This document shows, in pieces, positions 44,252 through 53,092 of a DNA stretch of 64,000 nucleotides. Position numbers and translations under genes: made by a program. Origin of the DNA: Natronobacillus azotifigens. GTDB lineage: Bacteria; Bacillota; Bacilli; Bacillales; Amphibacillaceae. Within the stretch, counting starts at the first letter, position 1; each line of letters starts with the position of its first letter. The stretch lies in NCBI RefSeq assembly GCF_026805325.1, contig NZ_JAPRAT010000003.1:62001-126000 (forward strand). Reading direction: 5' to 3'. Below the pieces are notes generated by a model. The model ran no database searches. It was not told the DNA's origin and saw nothing but the letters and a program-made list of their open reading frames with translations.

Positions 44252-44263
44252 CTGATACTACAA

Positions 44264-45118
44264 TTATTGTAATAATTGTAATACACCTTGAGGTGTTTGG
44301 TTAGCTTGTGCCAACATAGATTGAGACGCTTGAGTAAGGATGTTATTCTTCGTGAATTCCATCATTTCTTTCGCCATATCTACGTCACGAATACGTGATT
44401 CAGCAGCTGTTAAGTTTTCTTGAGAAGCACCTAAGTTGTTGATAGTGTGCTCAAGACGATTTTGAATTGCACCCAAAGCTGAACGTTGTTCAGAAACAGA
44501 TGTTATTGCTGCATCAATTGCATCTAAAGCGTCATTAAATTCAGTTTCTTGATACTCACCGGCAGCATCAACAAAATTAGTAACATCAATATCTGCAGCA
44601 GCAAGGCCTAATCCCGTTGTACTCATATCATCAATGTTAACTTCTAATGTTTGGTCTGTATTAGCACCAATTTGGAACACTAAGTTTGTTGTAGAGAATG
44701 AACCACTTAATAATGTTTTACCGTTAAATTCTGTACGAGTAGAGATTCCATCTATCTCTTCTAATAATGCATCAATCTCATCTTGAATTGCTTGAAGGTC
44801 ATCAGGTTCTTGTGTACCTGTGTTACCAGCTTGAACAGTTAGTTCACGCATACGTTGAAGAATCGCATGAGTTTCCGTTAATGCACCTTCAGCTGTTTGG
44901 ATTAAAGAAATACCATCTTGTGAATTTTTTTGTGCCATTTCCAAACCACGGATTTGACCACGCATTTTTTCAGAGATTGCAAGACCAGCTGCGTCATCTC
45001 CTGCACGGTTAATACGAAGACCTGAAGATAATTTTTCTAATGAACTTTGAACACCATTTTGGTTACCTGATAGTTGGCGGTGTGTGTTTAACGCCGCGAT
45101 ATTGTGATTAATTCTCAC
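44264..45118 (-). CDS. hag: Flagellin Hag
   Basis: Main filament protein, 284 residues. N-terminal MRINHNIAALNTHRQLSGNQ, with KLSSGLRINRAGDDAAGLAISEKMRGQIRGL and AQKNSQDGISLIQTAEGAL; C-terminal AAESRIRDVDMAKEMMEFTKNNILTQASQSMLAQANQTPQGVLQLLQ. The central variable region (about 130-200) is short and acidic and could carry glycosylated Ser/Thr. It starts at a GTG seven bases after AAGGAGGA. It has a sigma-D-type promoter at 45218-45244 and CsrA-type sites in its leader, and the genes for the CsrA/FliW pair lie directly upstream. Confidence 0.97.
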   Translation of the reverse strand: MRINHNIAALNTHRQLSGNQNGVQSSLEKLSSGLRINRAGDDAAGLAISEKMRGQIRGLEMAQKNSQDGISLIQTAEGALTETHAILQRMRELTVQAGNTGTQEPDDLQAIQDEIDALLEEIDGISTRTEFNGKTLLSGSFSTTNLVFQIGANTDQTLEVNIDDMSTTGLGLAAADIDVTNFVDAAGEYQETEFNDALDAIDAAITSVSEQRSALGAIQNRLEHTINNLGASQENLTAAESRIRDVDMAKEMMEFTKNNILTQASQSMLAQANQTPQGVLQLLQ

Positions 45119-45125
45119 GATAAAT

Positions 45126-45162
45126 TCCTCCTTGAGTGTTTATAATTTCCACATCCATGTGG
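45126..45162 (-). promoter_or_regulatory. Two CsrA-type binding sites in the hag leader
   Basis: In the hag mRNA, CCACATGGATGTGG (45162-45149) forms a 5-bp stem with the loop TGGA, presenting AUGGA, the usual CsrA motif. The second GGA lies in the Shine-Dalgarno AAGGAGGA (45133-45126). CsrA bridging both would block translation until FliW removes it. Confidence 0.75.
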
Positions 45163-45217
45163 GTAAATAATCAAACTAAAGCGGCCGTCTTTAGTCTGAG
45201 TTAGCTTTACATAGTTA

Positions 45218-45244
45218 ATATCGGACTGTGGAACGAAATGTTAA
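45218..45244 (-). promoter_or_regulatory. Sigma-D-type promoter of hag
   Basis: On the minus strand TTAA (45244-45241), exactly 15 bp, then TCCGATAT (45225-45218), against the sigma-D consensus TAAA-N15-GCCGATAT. Transcription would begin about 90 bases before the start codon. Confidence 0.8.
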
Positions 45245-45253
45245 ACAAATTTT

Positions 45254-45472
45254 TCACTTTTCTTTTAAAAAATTTATTAAATCGACTTGATTCTCTGTTG
45301 CTTGACTATTTGCTTGTTGAATATCTAAGTAGATTTCCTTTCGATGGATCTCAATATGCTTTGGTGCCGAAATACCTAACTTGATTTGATCACCCTCGAT
45401 ACCAACCACTTTCACTTCAATCTCATTACCAATTTGAATCGATTCATTTAGCTTTCGTGTTAGTACTAACAT
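45254..45472 (-). CDS. csrA: Carbon storage regulator CsrA
   Basis: 72-residue RNA-binding dimer: [20 protein letters not shown], the [22 protein letters not shown] core with the RNA-contacting Leu4 and Arg44-like residues, and a C-terminal tail. It represses hag translation by binding GGA motifs and is titrated by FliW, which is encoded 1 bp upstream. The ATG has a GGAGGG site inside the fliW end. Confidence 0.97.
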   Translation of the reverse strand: MLVLTRKLNESIQIGNEIEVKVVGIEGDQIKLGISAPKHIEIHRKEIYLDIQQANSQATENQVDLINFLKEK

Positions 45473-45473
45473 A

Positions 45474-45914
45474 TTAACCCTCCTGGTCTTTCACAGGTAG
45501 TAATGGCGCTCTGGTTGAGTAGCTTGAATTATTAGTAATGAATTGCTTAGCATATTTCTTTTCATGATTCACGATAATCGGTGCTTGCAAATTAACCGTA
45601 CTTGTTTCAAACGGATCTTTTAATGTTAAAATGACGAATACACTCACTTGTTCTTCCGCTTCAATTTGTAACAATTCTAATGTTGCTTCATCCAATTCAA
45701 GTTCATAGTCGGGATGAAATGCATAGGGATTTGTGACGATAAAAGCAACATTTGTTCTTGTTGTTGACTGTAGAACTTGAAAGGTTGGATTTTCTGGTAA
45801 ATCCATCAGCACAAAGGCTGTTTCATCTTGAAACCCTGGAATTCCCTGTGGAAATTGAATCGTTTGTTTTTGATCAATGGTAACGTCTCCAAAATATTTT
45901 GTTTGAATGTTCAT
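45474..45914 (-). CDS. fliW: Flagellar assembly factor FliW
   Basis: 146-residue protein that binds either Hag or CsrA and so couples flagellin export to its translation. Motifs: [57 protein letters not shown], and [19 protein letters not shown]. It is in the canonical order yviE-fliW-csrA-hag. Confidence 0.95.
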   Translation of the reverse strand: MNIQTKYFGDVTIDQKQTIQFPQGIPGFQDETAFVLMDLPENPTFQVLQSTTRTNVAFIVTNPYAFHPDYELELDEATLELLQIEAEEQVSVFVILTLKDPFETSTVNLQAPIIVNHEKKYAKQFITNNSSYSTRAPLLPVKDQEG

Positions 45915-45927
45915 GATTCACCCTTCT

Positions 45928-46518
45928 TTATATAGACATTTCGAACTGAAATCCTCTAAAGTATAGATTTTCAAAATCAATGTGTAAATCTGCTTCTTGC
46001 CTTATCCCAGTCTCTGCATAGCCTGGTTGGTATTGAATAACCGGTTTATTCGGTCGATTGTTTATAATTGGAGCATTTGCTCGGACATCAATATGGACAT
46101 CACTTGGCTGATAGTCAATATCGACTGCAAATGGAGATGGAACCCACCCGATATTGAATTGTTTTTCCGGACGATTGGCATTATTTACTGCTTGCCTTAG
46201 TAATGGATCTCCTCCATTTTCAATTTTCATCTGTTCCGTTCCTTCTCGCACTCGTCGAGAAATACCTTGCATGACTTTTTGATATCCTTGACGTGTAGCA
46301 TCTTCATGCAATTGTTTCGCAGTTCGCAAACCCATATCATGCCAAGCTTTTGACTGATCAATCGTTAACCTGGACGGTGTCGTACGAATCGTTATTTCTG
46401 CTTTTGGTTGTAGAATTTCTTGATCCGCTTTTGGTTGTTGGATTGTCTGGGTAGCGTTTTGGGTTTGAATCGAAATTAATGCAGGTTGTGATTCCATCCG
46501 AATTTGTGGTAATCGCAT
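45928..46518 (-). CDS. yviE: YviE-like protein (DUF6470)
   Basis: 196 residues, rich in beta-strand and polar segments: LPQIRMESQPALISIQTQNA at the start, a middle AWHDMGLRTAKQLHEDATRQGYQKVMQGISRRVREG helix, and an end DLHIDFENLYFRGFQFEMSI. This is the DUF6470/YviE family that always lies before fliW in Bacillales. Its molecular role is unknown; it may be a flagellar assembly factor. It has its own AGGAGGG site and follows a terminator at 46550-46583. Confidence 0.88.
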   Translation of the reverse strand: MRLPQIRMESQPALISIQTQNATQTIQQPKADQEILQPKAEITIRTTPSRLTIDQSKAWHDMGLRTAKQLHEDATRQGYQKVMQGISRRVREGTEQMKIENGGDPLLRQAVNNANRPEKQFNIGWVPSPFAVDIDYQPSDVHIDVRANAPIINNRPNKPVIQYQPGYAETGIRQEADLHIDFENLYFRGFQFEMSI

Positions 46519-46549
46519 GATTTTCCCTCCTAACTCTAATCCCCTAATT

Positions 46550-46583
46550 TACAAAAAAGCTTGTCACACTTCTGTGACAAGTC
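46550..46583 (-). terminator. Terminator between flgL and yviE
   Basis: CTTGTCACA GAAG TGTGACAAG hairpin followed by T6 on the minus strand, about 50 bp after the flgL stop. It implies that yviE-fliW-csrA relies on read-through or on another promoter. Confidence 0.82.
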
Positions 46584-46632
46584 TTTTCACTGCAGCATAA
46601 TCGCGTGAATACGACCAACTGCACTAACTTTT

Positions 46633-47547
46633 TTAACGTAAAAAGTCCAGTAAAGTTGGTTGTAAAATACGCGCACCTGCACTTAGCGAAGCTCGATGGA
46701 TCGCTTCTTGTGTAGTTAAATTAATAATAATTTCTTCTAATTCTGCATCTTCATTATTGGACATCATGTCTTTCGCTGTAACTTCTTGGGAAGCTAAACG
46801 ATTTTCAATCAGTTCAATACGATTCATACGTGCACCAATATCTGCACGTTCGTTTACCACTTGATTTGTATGGCCTTGAATGACTTCAATATGCTGTGAG
46901 AGTTCGGCATCTGGTATATCTTCATCACGTAATGCTGCGGCAAAAGCTTGTAAATCATCAAACAAATCTTGACTAAATACAGCAGTAGGATTTGTGTTTA
47001 CTTTTAATCTTGTCCCTGCACTTACCTCAACAAAAACATCATTCTCATTATCAGAGACGGTATATGTTCCATCGTCATTTTTCGTAATTGGATACATAGG
47101 GTTTCCTTCTGGATCAAGGGTACCGTTTGTATTGGTTCCATTAAAAATAAACTTGTTGTTTACTTTAGTGTTACCCACTTCAGCTAAATTCTCAATCAAT
47201 TGGTCAACTTCTTTGGCAATACTTTCTCGTTCGGTGTTTTCATAAGTACCATTGCTCGCTTGGACAGCAAGTTCATTTAAACGATGAAGAACCTGGGTTG
47301 TTTCATGTAGCGCGTCATCAGAGTTATCTAACCAGTTATGCACTTCGCCAATATTTCGTCGATATTGTTCCACATTCGAAACTTGTGAGCGATAACTCAT
47401 GCCTTTCATCGCCACCACGGGGTCTTCAGAAGGTCTTGTGATTTTTTTACCAGTTGATAGCTGATTCATGTACTTATTTAAGTTACCATAACTGTTACTA
47501 ACGTTGCGAAGCATATTATTAGAAAGCATACTTTGTGATATTCGCAT
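46633..47547 (-). CDS. flgL: Flagellar hook-filament junction protein FlgL (HAP3)
   Basis: 304 residues with the flagellin-like ends of HAP3: MRISQSMLSNNMLRNVSNSYGNLNKYMNQLSTGKKITRPSEDPV, and the C-terminal ITLTTQEAIHRASLSAGARILQPTLLDFLR-type segment. The middle is beta-rich. It forms the second ring between hook and filament. Ten bases separate it from flgK. Confidence 0.95.
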   Translation of the reverse strand: MRISQSMLSNNMLRNVSNSYGNLNKYMNQLSTGKKITRPSEDPVVAMKGMSYRSQVSNVEQYRRNIGEVHNWLDNSDDALHETTQVLHRLNELAVQASNGTYENTERESIAKEVDQLIENLAEVGNTKVNNKFIFNGTNTNGTLDPEGNPMYPITKNDDGTYTVSDNENDVFVEVSAGTRLKVNTNPTAVFSQDLFDDLQAFAAALRDEDIPDAELSQHIEVIQGHTNQVVNERADIGARMNRIELIENRLASQEVTAKDMMSNNEDAELEEIIINLTTQEAIHRASLSAGARILQPTLLDFLR

Positions 47548-47556
47548 TTAGCTAAC

Positions 47557-49059
47557 CTACCTTCCTACTAATCCCATTCGATTGATGATTTGATCTAACA
47601 TCTCATCAACGGAAGTCATGCTTCTAGCAGCTGCATTGTAAGCATGTTGGAATTTGATTAAATTCGTCATTTCTTCATCTAATGATACCGCACTTGTTGA
47701 CGCGCGATTTTCTTCCACTTGTTGACGTAGCACAGCGGAGTTATCTTTCATACGATTTGCCTCTTGTGCGGCAACCCCCATGTTTCCAATCACCGACTGA
47801 TAATAACTTTTAACAGACGTTCGATTTCCTAAGCCAACATTTTGGTTGTTGAGCACGTCTGCTAAATCGTTCGCATTGCTTCCATCACCACTGTCACCAT
47901 TTTGACTAGCGGCAATCAAATTGGGATTATTTACAATGGCTGGATTAACTACAATAGAACCGGTTGGATCATCCGTATCAAAGATGAAAAACGGAATACC
48001 TTCTTCTCCTTCTAGATCAACACCAGCAGTGTGAACCTCATTAAATGCGTTCGCATAGGCAGTGATCATCTCATCCAAGCTATCACGCATTGCATTAAAC
48101 TGTCCTACAATTTCACCATCTGCATCGATAAATCCACTCATTTCCATTAAGCCTCTTAAATTACCATTGGTGTTAAAATCACTTGGAGCAATTTCAATTG
48201 TGGTTCCATTTGCATCAGTAAAAGTGAACTGCTCAACATTATTTTCATCCGTGTAACTAATGCTCAAATGATTTACGCTATGCGTAGCACCATCTACTAA
48301 CGTAACTTCTTGCCCAACGTTATTTAGCGTTACCGTAGCTATACCCTCTGCAACCGGACTCGGTTGACCACTGCTCTTCTGATAACTCACACTTATATCT
48401 GCTATATTAGATAAACGATCGATTAGGCGATCACGCTCATCATATAAATCATTGGGTACTTGTCCATGTGGCTCAATCCCTCCGATTTCTCGATTCACAT
48501 TATTGATTTGATCAATGATAGAATTCATTTCAGTTGTAGTTACATCGATTTGGTTTTTGAGATCTCCACGCACGTCTTCCAATGAACTAGCGATATATTG
48601 AAAAGAATCAGCCACAGCTTGCCCACGTTGACTTACGACCGCACGAGTACCTGCATCATCTGGATTCACCCCTAAGTCTTGTAACGAATTAAAGAACTGC
48701 TCTAGAGAAAAAGCTAACCCTTCTTCTGTTGGTTCGTTCATAATACCTTCCAATTGTCGTAACGCAGTGGCTTTTGTATCAAAATAACTGTGCTTACTAT
48801 TTTCTTTTCGGTACTGCACATCAAGAAATTGATCTCGAATTCTTTGAATGGATCCTGGTTGTACACCACTTCCAACACTTGATTTTGTTCCTCCAGGAAA
48901 TCTGGTCGGAGCAAGTGAAGATACTTGTTCAAAATTCACTCGTTGGCGTGTATACCCTTCTGTATTTGCATTTGATATGTTATGTGATGTTGTGTACAGT
49001 GCTGTTTGTTGAGCATTCAATGCTCTTTTTGCAACTTCTAGCCCTTGAAATGTTGACAC
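47557..49059 (-). CDS. flgK: Flagellar hook-associated protein FlgK (HAP1)
   Basis: 500 residues from the GTG at 49059, nine bases after AGGAGG; a TTG at 49068 abuts the site. N-terminus STFQGLEVAKRALNAQQTALYTTSHNISNANTEGYTRQRVNFEQ (rod/hook ANTxGYxR motif); C-terminus SLDEEMTNLIKFQHAYNAAARSMTSVDEMLDQIINRMG. It is the first junction protein at the hook tip, exported with its chaperone FlgN, which is encoded just upstream. Confidence 0.95.
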   Translation of the reverse strand: MSTFQGLEVAKRALNAQQTALYTTSHNISNANTEGYTRQRVNFEQVSSLAPTRFPGGTKSSVGSGVQPGSIQRIRDQFLDVQYRKENSKHSYFDTKATALRQLEGIMNEPTEEGLAFSLEQFFNSLQDLGVNPDDAGTRAVVSQRGQAVADSFQYIASSLEDVRGDLKNQIDVTTTEMNSIIDQINNVNREIGGIEPHGQVPNDLYDERDRLIDRLSNIADISVSYQKSSGQPSPVAEGIATVTLNNVGQEVTLVDGATHSVNHLSISYTDENNVEQFTFTDANGTTIEIAPSDFNTNGNLRGLMEMSGFIDADGEIVGQFNAMRDSLDEMITAYANAFNEVHTAGVDLEGEEGIPFFIFDTDDPTGSIVVNPAIVNNPNLIAASQNGDSGDGSNANDLADVLNNQNVGLGNRTSVKSYYQSVIGNMGVAAQEANRMKDNSAVLRQQVEENRASTSAVSLDEEMTNLIKFQHAYNAAARSMTSVDEMLDQIINRMGLVGR

Positions 49060-49082
49060 AATGTTCAACCTCCTAAAAATCG

Positions 49083-49574
49083 TTATGCCTTCGAATCAAA
49101 AACGGAGCGCTTGTTTTCACTCGTTTGTTTTTGTTTATTACCGTAATTAATGTTTTGGATCGATGGTGCGAGCATTTCGATATTCATTTTGACAAATTGT
49201 AACGATTGCTCGGTCAGTTGTTGATTCAATGCTTCTTGTTGTTTCAATTGAACAAGTGTTTCAGCTAACGAAGTTGTTACTTCCTCAAGTGCCAGATTTT
49301 CTTGTTCATTGGGTAAATGCTCTAATAAAAAAGTTACCGTTGTCGCTTCTGGATCAAAATTATGATCGGTTGCCCACTGTCTTATTTTCGATAACCGTTG
49401 TGCTTCGACTTGATTTACTGCTTGTATATGTTTTTGTTCTTTTTTTAATAATTTTTGGAGCTCTTCAGTATCCCCTTTTTTCAATACCTCTGTTTTTGAC
49501 AAGGAGAGTTGAAGAAGGCTTTGATGAAGTTGTGCTAATTGATCCAGTGATGCAATAATTCCTGCGATGGACAT
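49083..49574 (-). CDS. flgN: FlgN-type chaperone for FlgK/FlgL (YvyG)
   Basis: 163-residue helical protein with an N-terminal ASLDQLAQLHQSLLQLSLSKTEVLKKGDTEELQKLLKKEQKHIQAVNQVEAQRL that fits the FlgN coiled helices. It escorts FlgK and FlgL to the export gate. A ribosome site (GGAGGAAACC) precedes the ATG. It lies between flgM and flgK as in B. subtilis. Confidence 0.92.
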   Translation of the reverse strand: MSIAGIIASLDQLAQLHQSLLQLSLSKTEVLKKGDTEELQKLLKKEQKHIQAVNQVEAQRLSKIRQWATDHNFDPEATTVTFLLEHLPNEQENLALEEVTTSLAETLVQLKQQEALNQQLTEQSLQFVKMNIEMLAPSIQNINYGNKQKQTSENKRSVFDSKA

Positions 49575-49785
49575 CTTCAGGTTTCCTCCTTTTTTCGTTA
49601 AGAAAGTATCGATTAAGGGTAACTATTTTGCTTTTTTATTGAGGAATGAGACATGAACATTCCGACCAAAAGACGAAGGTTACGCCAGCTTATAGCGAAG
49701 CATAACCTTACAATTGTTGTTTGTCTTGGAGAAATAGTCCGTAAAACTCCACTTTATCGATTCCTATAGTAACGAGCATGTTCAA

Positions 49786-50049
49786 TTACTTGTTCCAAAA
49801 ACGCAACATCTTTGCAGCGATCTTACCCGCATCGATTTGGTATTTACCAGATTCGACTCGTTGTTTGATTGCCTCTACACGTGCTTCTCGTTGCGGTTGC
49901 ACTTGTTGTGTTTCTTGCATTTTTTTTGCTTGGTCTGAAATTTGCAGCTGATCCGCTTTTGATTGTTCTTTTATCCGCTCGGGTGACTGTTTATGAACCT
50001 GCTTTTGATATGCATTAACTTTGGTATGATTAGGACCATGAATTTTCAA
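49786..50049 (-). CDS. flgM: Anti-sigma-D factor FlgM
   Basis: 87 residues, charged and probably partly unfolded: KIHGPNHTKVNAYQKQVHKQ, then DQLQISDQAKKMQE and the sigma-binding end RVEAIKQRVESGKYQIDAGKIAAKMLRFW. It holds sigma-D inactive until exported through the finished hook. It starts at a TTG at 50049 with AAGGTGAT upstream. In the 212-bp gap to flgN an inverted repeat, AAGGTTATGC with GCGTAACCTT (49673-49709), forms a hairpin without a T-run. Confidence 0.9.
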   Translation of the reverse strand: MKIHGPNHTKVNAYQKQVHKQSPERIKEQSKADQLQISDQAKKMQETQQVQPQREARVEAIKQRVESGKYQIDAGKIAAKMLRFWNK

Positions 50050-50122
50050 GACCGATCACCTTCCTTCTTATCCGCTTACGCATTGTTACTATTTTTATCG
50101 GTAGGTTATTGTAAATGTTTAA

Positions 50123-50539
50123 TTATTTTTTGCCTTTATCTACAGCAAAATACGTTTTATTCGCCTGTTCTTCTTTCTTACGTTTTAACTCTTCTCGCTC
50201 ACTATGGATTTCTAGATCCGTTGCTAACCCCGATGAACAACTTCCACAAAGTTTTCCTTCCTTAATCGGACTGCCACATTTATCACACGGATAAGTCAAA
50301 TTCGGGAATTGTGAAGCACGAAGTCGATTTTCTTTAACAAATTTAATAATCAAGTCTTCTTCTACACCTGTTCCTTCATAAATTTCTGGTATGGTTGCTT
50401 GACGATTAATTCGCTTTTTCATAAATTCATAAACAAGTTGAAACTTCTTTTCTTCTTCTTTAAAACAATCCTGACAAACGTTTCTTGTTGTTTTTACATA
50501 TAATTTCCCGCAATTGGAGCAATTGTCGAGTTCACCCAC
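50123..50539 (-). CDS. yvyF: YvyF flagellar-operon protein
   Basis: 138 residues. An N-terminal zinc ribbon (CSNCGKLYVKTTRNVCQDCFKEEE) and a second Cys pair (YPCDKCGSPIKEGKLCGSC) flank a MerR-like helical segment (IPEIYEGTGVEEDLIIKFVKENRLR). This is the TIGR03826/YvyF family, always just before flgM in Bacillales; it may be a regulator. It starts at GTG with GGGTGGGA. Confidence 0.92.
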   Translation of the reverse strand: MGELDNCSNCGKLYVKTTRNVCQDCFKEEEKKFQLVYEFMKKRINRQATIPEIYEGTGVEEDLIIKFVKENRLRASQFPNLTYPCDKCGSPIKEGKLCGSCSSGLATDLEIHSEREELKRKKEEQANKTYFAVDKGKK

Positions 50540-50623
50540 GAGAATCCCACCCTTTCGATTCTATCCTACTATTATAGCATATATATCGACACGTTTCTCT
50601 AGATGTGAATAGTTATTTTCCCC

Positions 50624-51319
50624 TTATCTGGCAAGGGTGTAACTGCAAATTTGCTCACACCCTGCTTGTTGAATGAGAGTCGCTGCATGACGTAATGTTG
50701 TACCTGTCGTGTAGATATCATCAATCAAGATGACAGATTTGGCTTCTGCTGGGAGTTCACGATTAAGAGTAAAAGGATTTTTCATCATGATGCGTTGTTT
50801 TCGATTTTTCTTTGACTGCTTTTCCCCTTCTGTTCGTGTGAGTATGTTTAAGCTTGGATACGGAAGTAATTGTGCTAGAGCTTCTGCTTGGTTGAAAGCT
50901 CGATGTTTTAGGCGTTCGGAACTGAGAGGGATTGGAACAAGGTAGGTAGGTTTGGGTGGTTTTGGAAAGTACTGTTTGAACTTTTCTTGAAAGTTTATGG
51001 TGAAAAGTTGGTATAACTGATAATCACCTCTATACTTCCAACGTGCAACGATTGATTTTATAAAATCATCGTAGTGATATACCGAACGGTTATAGAGGAT
51101 GAGATTTTTCATTCGATGATTTGCTTGCCAACGACTGCAATCAGAACAGATTTTTTGTGCGGAGTGTTGTTCTCTTCCACATATCGAGCAAGTTGGATCA
51201 TGGATGAGAGACATTTTTTCTGAGCAAGTCGAGCAGCAATTGGATAGTCGGTCAGGCAAGATGAAATTACTCCAGGTAATCTCTGGAACAATAATTTGAT
51301 TACAAGATAGACAGTGCAT
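50624..51319 (-). CDS. comFC: ComFC, late competence protein (phosphoribosyltransferase fold)
   Basis: 231 residues from the ATG at 51319 with AAAGGAGG just before it. N-terminal zinc-finger part (CLSCNQIIV ... CCSTCSEKM ... CSICGREQ ... CSDC), then a double-zinc-ribbon and PRTase domain: YLVPIPLSSERLKHRAFNQAEALA and the PRPP-binding VILIDDIYTTGTTLRHAA. It helps pull single-stranded DNA in during transformation, together with ComFA, 26 bp upstream. Confidence 0.93.
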   Translation of the reverse strand: MHCLSCNQIIVPEITWSNFILPDRLSNCCSTCSEKMSLIHDPTCSICGREQHSAQKICSDCSRWQANHRMKNLILYNRSVYHYDDFIKSIVARWKYRGDYQLYQLFTINFQEKFKQYFPKPPKPTYLVPIPLSSERLKHRAFNQAEALAQLLPYPSLNILTRTEGEKQSKKNRKQRIMMKNPFTLNRELPAEAKSVILIDDIYTTGTTLRHAATLIQQAGCEQICSYTLAR

Positions 51320-51345
51320 AAGAGCCTCCTTTTGCTTGTTGTGAT

Positions 51346-52731
51346 TTATGATTTTTCTCGATTGATTACACATGCTTTTTTATTCATTTGTTTGATCACA
51401 CGTATGGCAGCCAACATTGCTTCTGTTTTTCCCTGATGAAAAAATATCACTTCACCCGTCGGATCATTCGGGCTACGACCTGCTCGTCCAGCAATTTGCA
51501 CAAGTGCCGCTTCATCAAATACATCGTGCCCCGCATCGATCACCGCTACATCAACAGAAGGAAACGTTACACCTCTTTCCAAAATCGTTGTCGTAAGGAG
51601 GGTGTCAATTTGTTTGTTACGAAATTGTTGAACTTTTTCGGTTCGATCAGGATCATTTGCATGAACGGATGTAACGGTTTGTTGTGGTAAGTTTTTTTGA
51701 AGAGGTTCGGTTAGATGATTGGCTTGTGCTATCGTTGGAACAAAAATTAGAACTTGTCGATTTGGATTGCTTCGTTGATGATACCAGCCCCAAAATATCG
51801 TAGGAAGCTTTGCACGTGTTAAACTTCGAGCTAATTGGGCTGTCATTTTCAGCCGAGGTACTGGCAGAGGTTGTCCATGATAACGAACAGGAACAAAGAT
51901 CGTGGCAAGTTCGCCTTTGTTGCTGCGCTTCTTCAGATTTTTTCTTGGTGTAGCTGTTAGGTACAACATAGTGGCGTTTTTTTTAACGGAGCGATTTGTT
52001 ACGAATGGTAGGCGCTGATCGGCATGAAAAGGAAAGGCGTCTATTTCATCAATAATCATAATATCAAACGCCTGCTGATATCTTAACAATTGATGGGTAG
52101 TTGTGATCGTAAGTTGTGCTGTGTCATGATTATTGCCGCTTCCTCCATGCAAGGCAACAAGTGTTGTGTTCGGAAATGCTTGCTGAAACCGTGGATAAAG
52201 TTCGCGAACAACATCTGCACGTGGAGTAGCTAGACAAACACGTTTTCCGGCTTGAATAGCATGGGCAATACCAGCAAACAGCATTTCTGTTTTTCCAGCC
52301 CCACACACAGCCCAAATGAGTAATTCTTTTTCTTTTGCTTGGATCGCTTGCACAATTCTTTCAGCAGCTCTTTGTTGGACATGGGTGAGTTCACCCGACC
52401 ATTGGCAGGGGTCTGCTTGGGAAGGCCATTTGGCAGGAGGACCTGTCCATATATATAAAGGTTCGCAAGTCATCACGCGCCCCATCTCGATACAGTTTCG
52501 ACAATAGTGGTGTGTTTGCTTGCATGCTTGGCAAGGGATTATTCCGAGGAGATGTTTTTTGTTATTTCCACAGCGGCGGCATTGAAGTTGGGAGGAATAA
52601 CGTTTCTGGATAAAAGCAGACAGTCGTTGGAATTTCTTTTCGTTGCGGAGTTGTAGAAATGTGATCTCATCTAAGCTGATTTCTGATCGGAGAAGCAGGC
52701 GGCCATCGTATCGATTAGCATATTTGTTCAT
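51346..52731 (-). CDS. comFA: ComFA, DNA-dependent ATPase of competence
   Basis: 461 residues from the ATG at 52731 (GGGTGGG site). An N-terminal four-Cys zinc finger (CRRCGNNKKHLLGIIPCQACKQTHHYCRNC) precedes a superfamily 2 helicase core: Walker A WAVCGAGKTEMLFAGI, Walker B IIDEIDAFPF, STxT-type YLTATPRK, and motif VI IAGRAGRSP. It provides the energy to bring ssDNA into the cytoplasm. The order comFA-comFC is kept but comFB is absent between them. Its start overlaps the stop of the small membrane-protein gene, so it is coupled to it. Confidence 0.94.
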   Translation of the reverse strand: MNKYANRYDGRLLLRSEISLDEITFLQLRNEKKFQRLSAFIQKRYSSQLQCRRCGNNKKHLLGIIPCQACKQTHHYCRNCIEMGRVMTCEPLYIWTGPPAKWPSQADPCQWSGELTHVQQRAAERIVQAIQAKEKELLIWAVCGAGKTEMLFAGIAHAIQAGKRVCLATPRADVVRELYPRFQQAFPNTTLVALHGGSGNNHDTAQLTITTTHQLLRYQQAFDIMIIDEIDAFPFHADQRLPFVTNRSVKKNATMLYLTATPRKNLKKRSNKGELATIFVPVRYHGQPLPVPRLKMTAQLARSLTRAKLPTIFWGWYHQRSNPNRQVLIFVPTIAQANHLTEPLQKNLPQQTVTSVHANDPDRTEKVQQFRNKQIDTLLTTTILERGVTFPSVDVAVIDAGHDVFDEAALVQIAGRAGRSPNDPTGEVIFFHQGKTEAMLAAIRVIKQMNKKACVINREKS

Positions 52732-52967
52732 ATTTCCCACCCGAATTTTTCAGTTGCAAGGTTGACTAGTTTGCTTGCAGCGGCATAGGCAAGCATGATA
52801 ATAATCGGCAAAACAAAAATAAATGCAAAAAAATTTGGAATCGAGTGAATCGGTATACGAAATAACGAGACCAAATGGTTTAACACATCCAATAACAAAC
52901 GAAAGAAAAAGTACGCGAGGGGGATTTTCACAAGCAAGAGAGCAATATCTTTCAAAAGACTTTTCAT
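52728..52967 (-). CDS. Small membrane protein upstream of comFA, unknown
   Basis: 79 residues with two membrane helices: IALLLVKIPLAYFFFRLLLDVL and NFFAFIFVLPIIIMLAYAAASKL, and short charged ends. A strong AAGGAGTG site precedes the ATG. It overlaps comFA by 4 bp, so the two are translated together. No family is recognised. Its position suggests a membrane partner for competence, but B. subtilis has no such gene here. Confidence 0.75.
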   Translation of the reverse strand: MKSLLKDIALLLVKIPLAYFFFRLLLDVLNHLVSLFRIPIHSIPNFFAFIFVLPIIIMLAYAAASKLVNLATEKFGWEI

Positions 52968-53092
52968 TAATCAGCACTCCTTGGATTGAAGGATGGTAAG
53001 TATTTACTTTTATTATACTATGGAGAGGTTTGAATAACGAGGAGTTTTTTCATTTTTTTATAGACGGCCGGGGTTGCTAAGAGTCTCGGATG

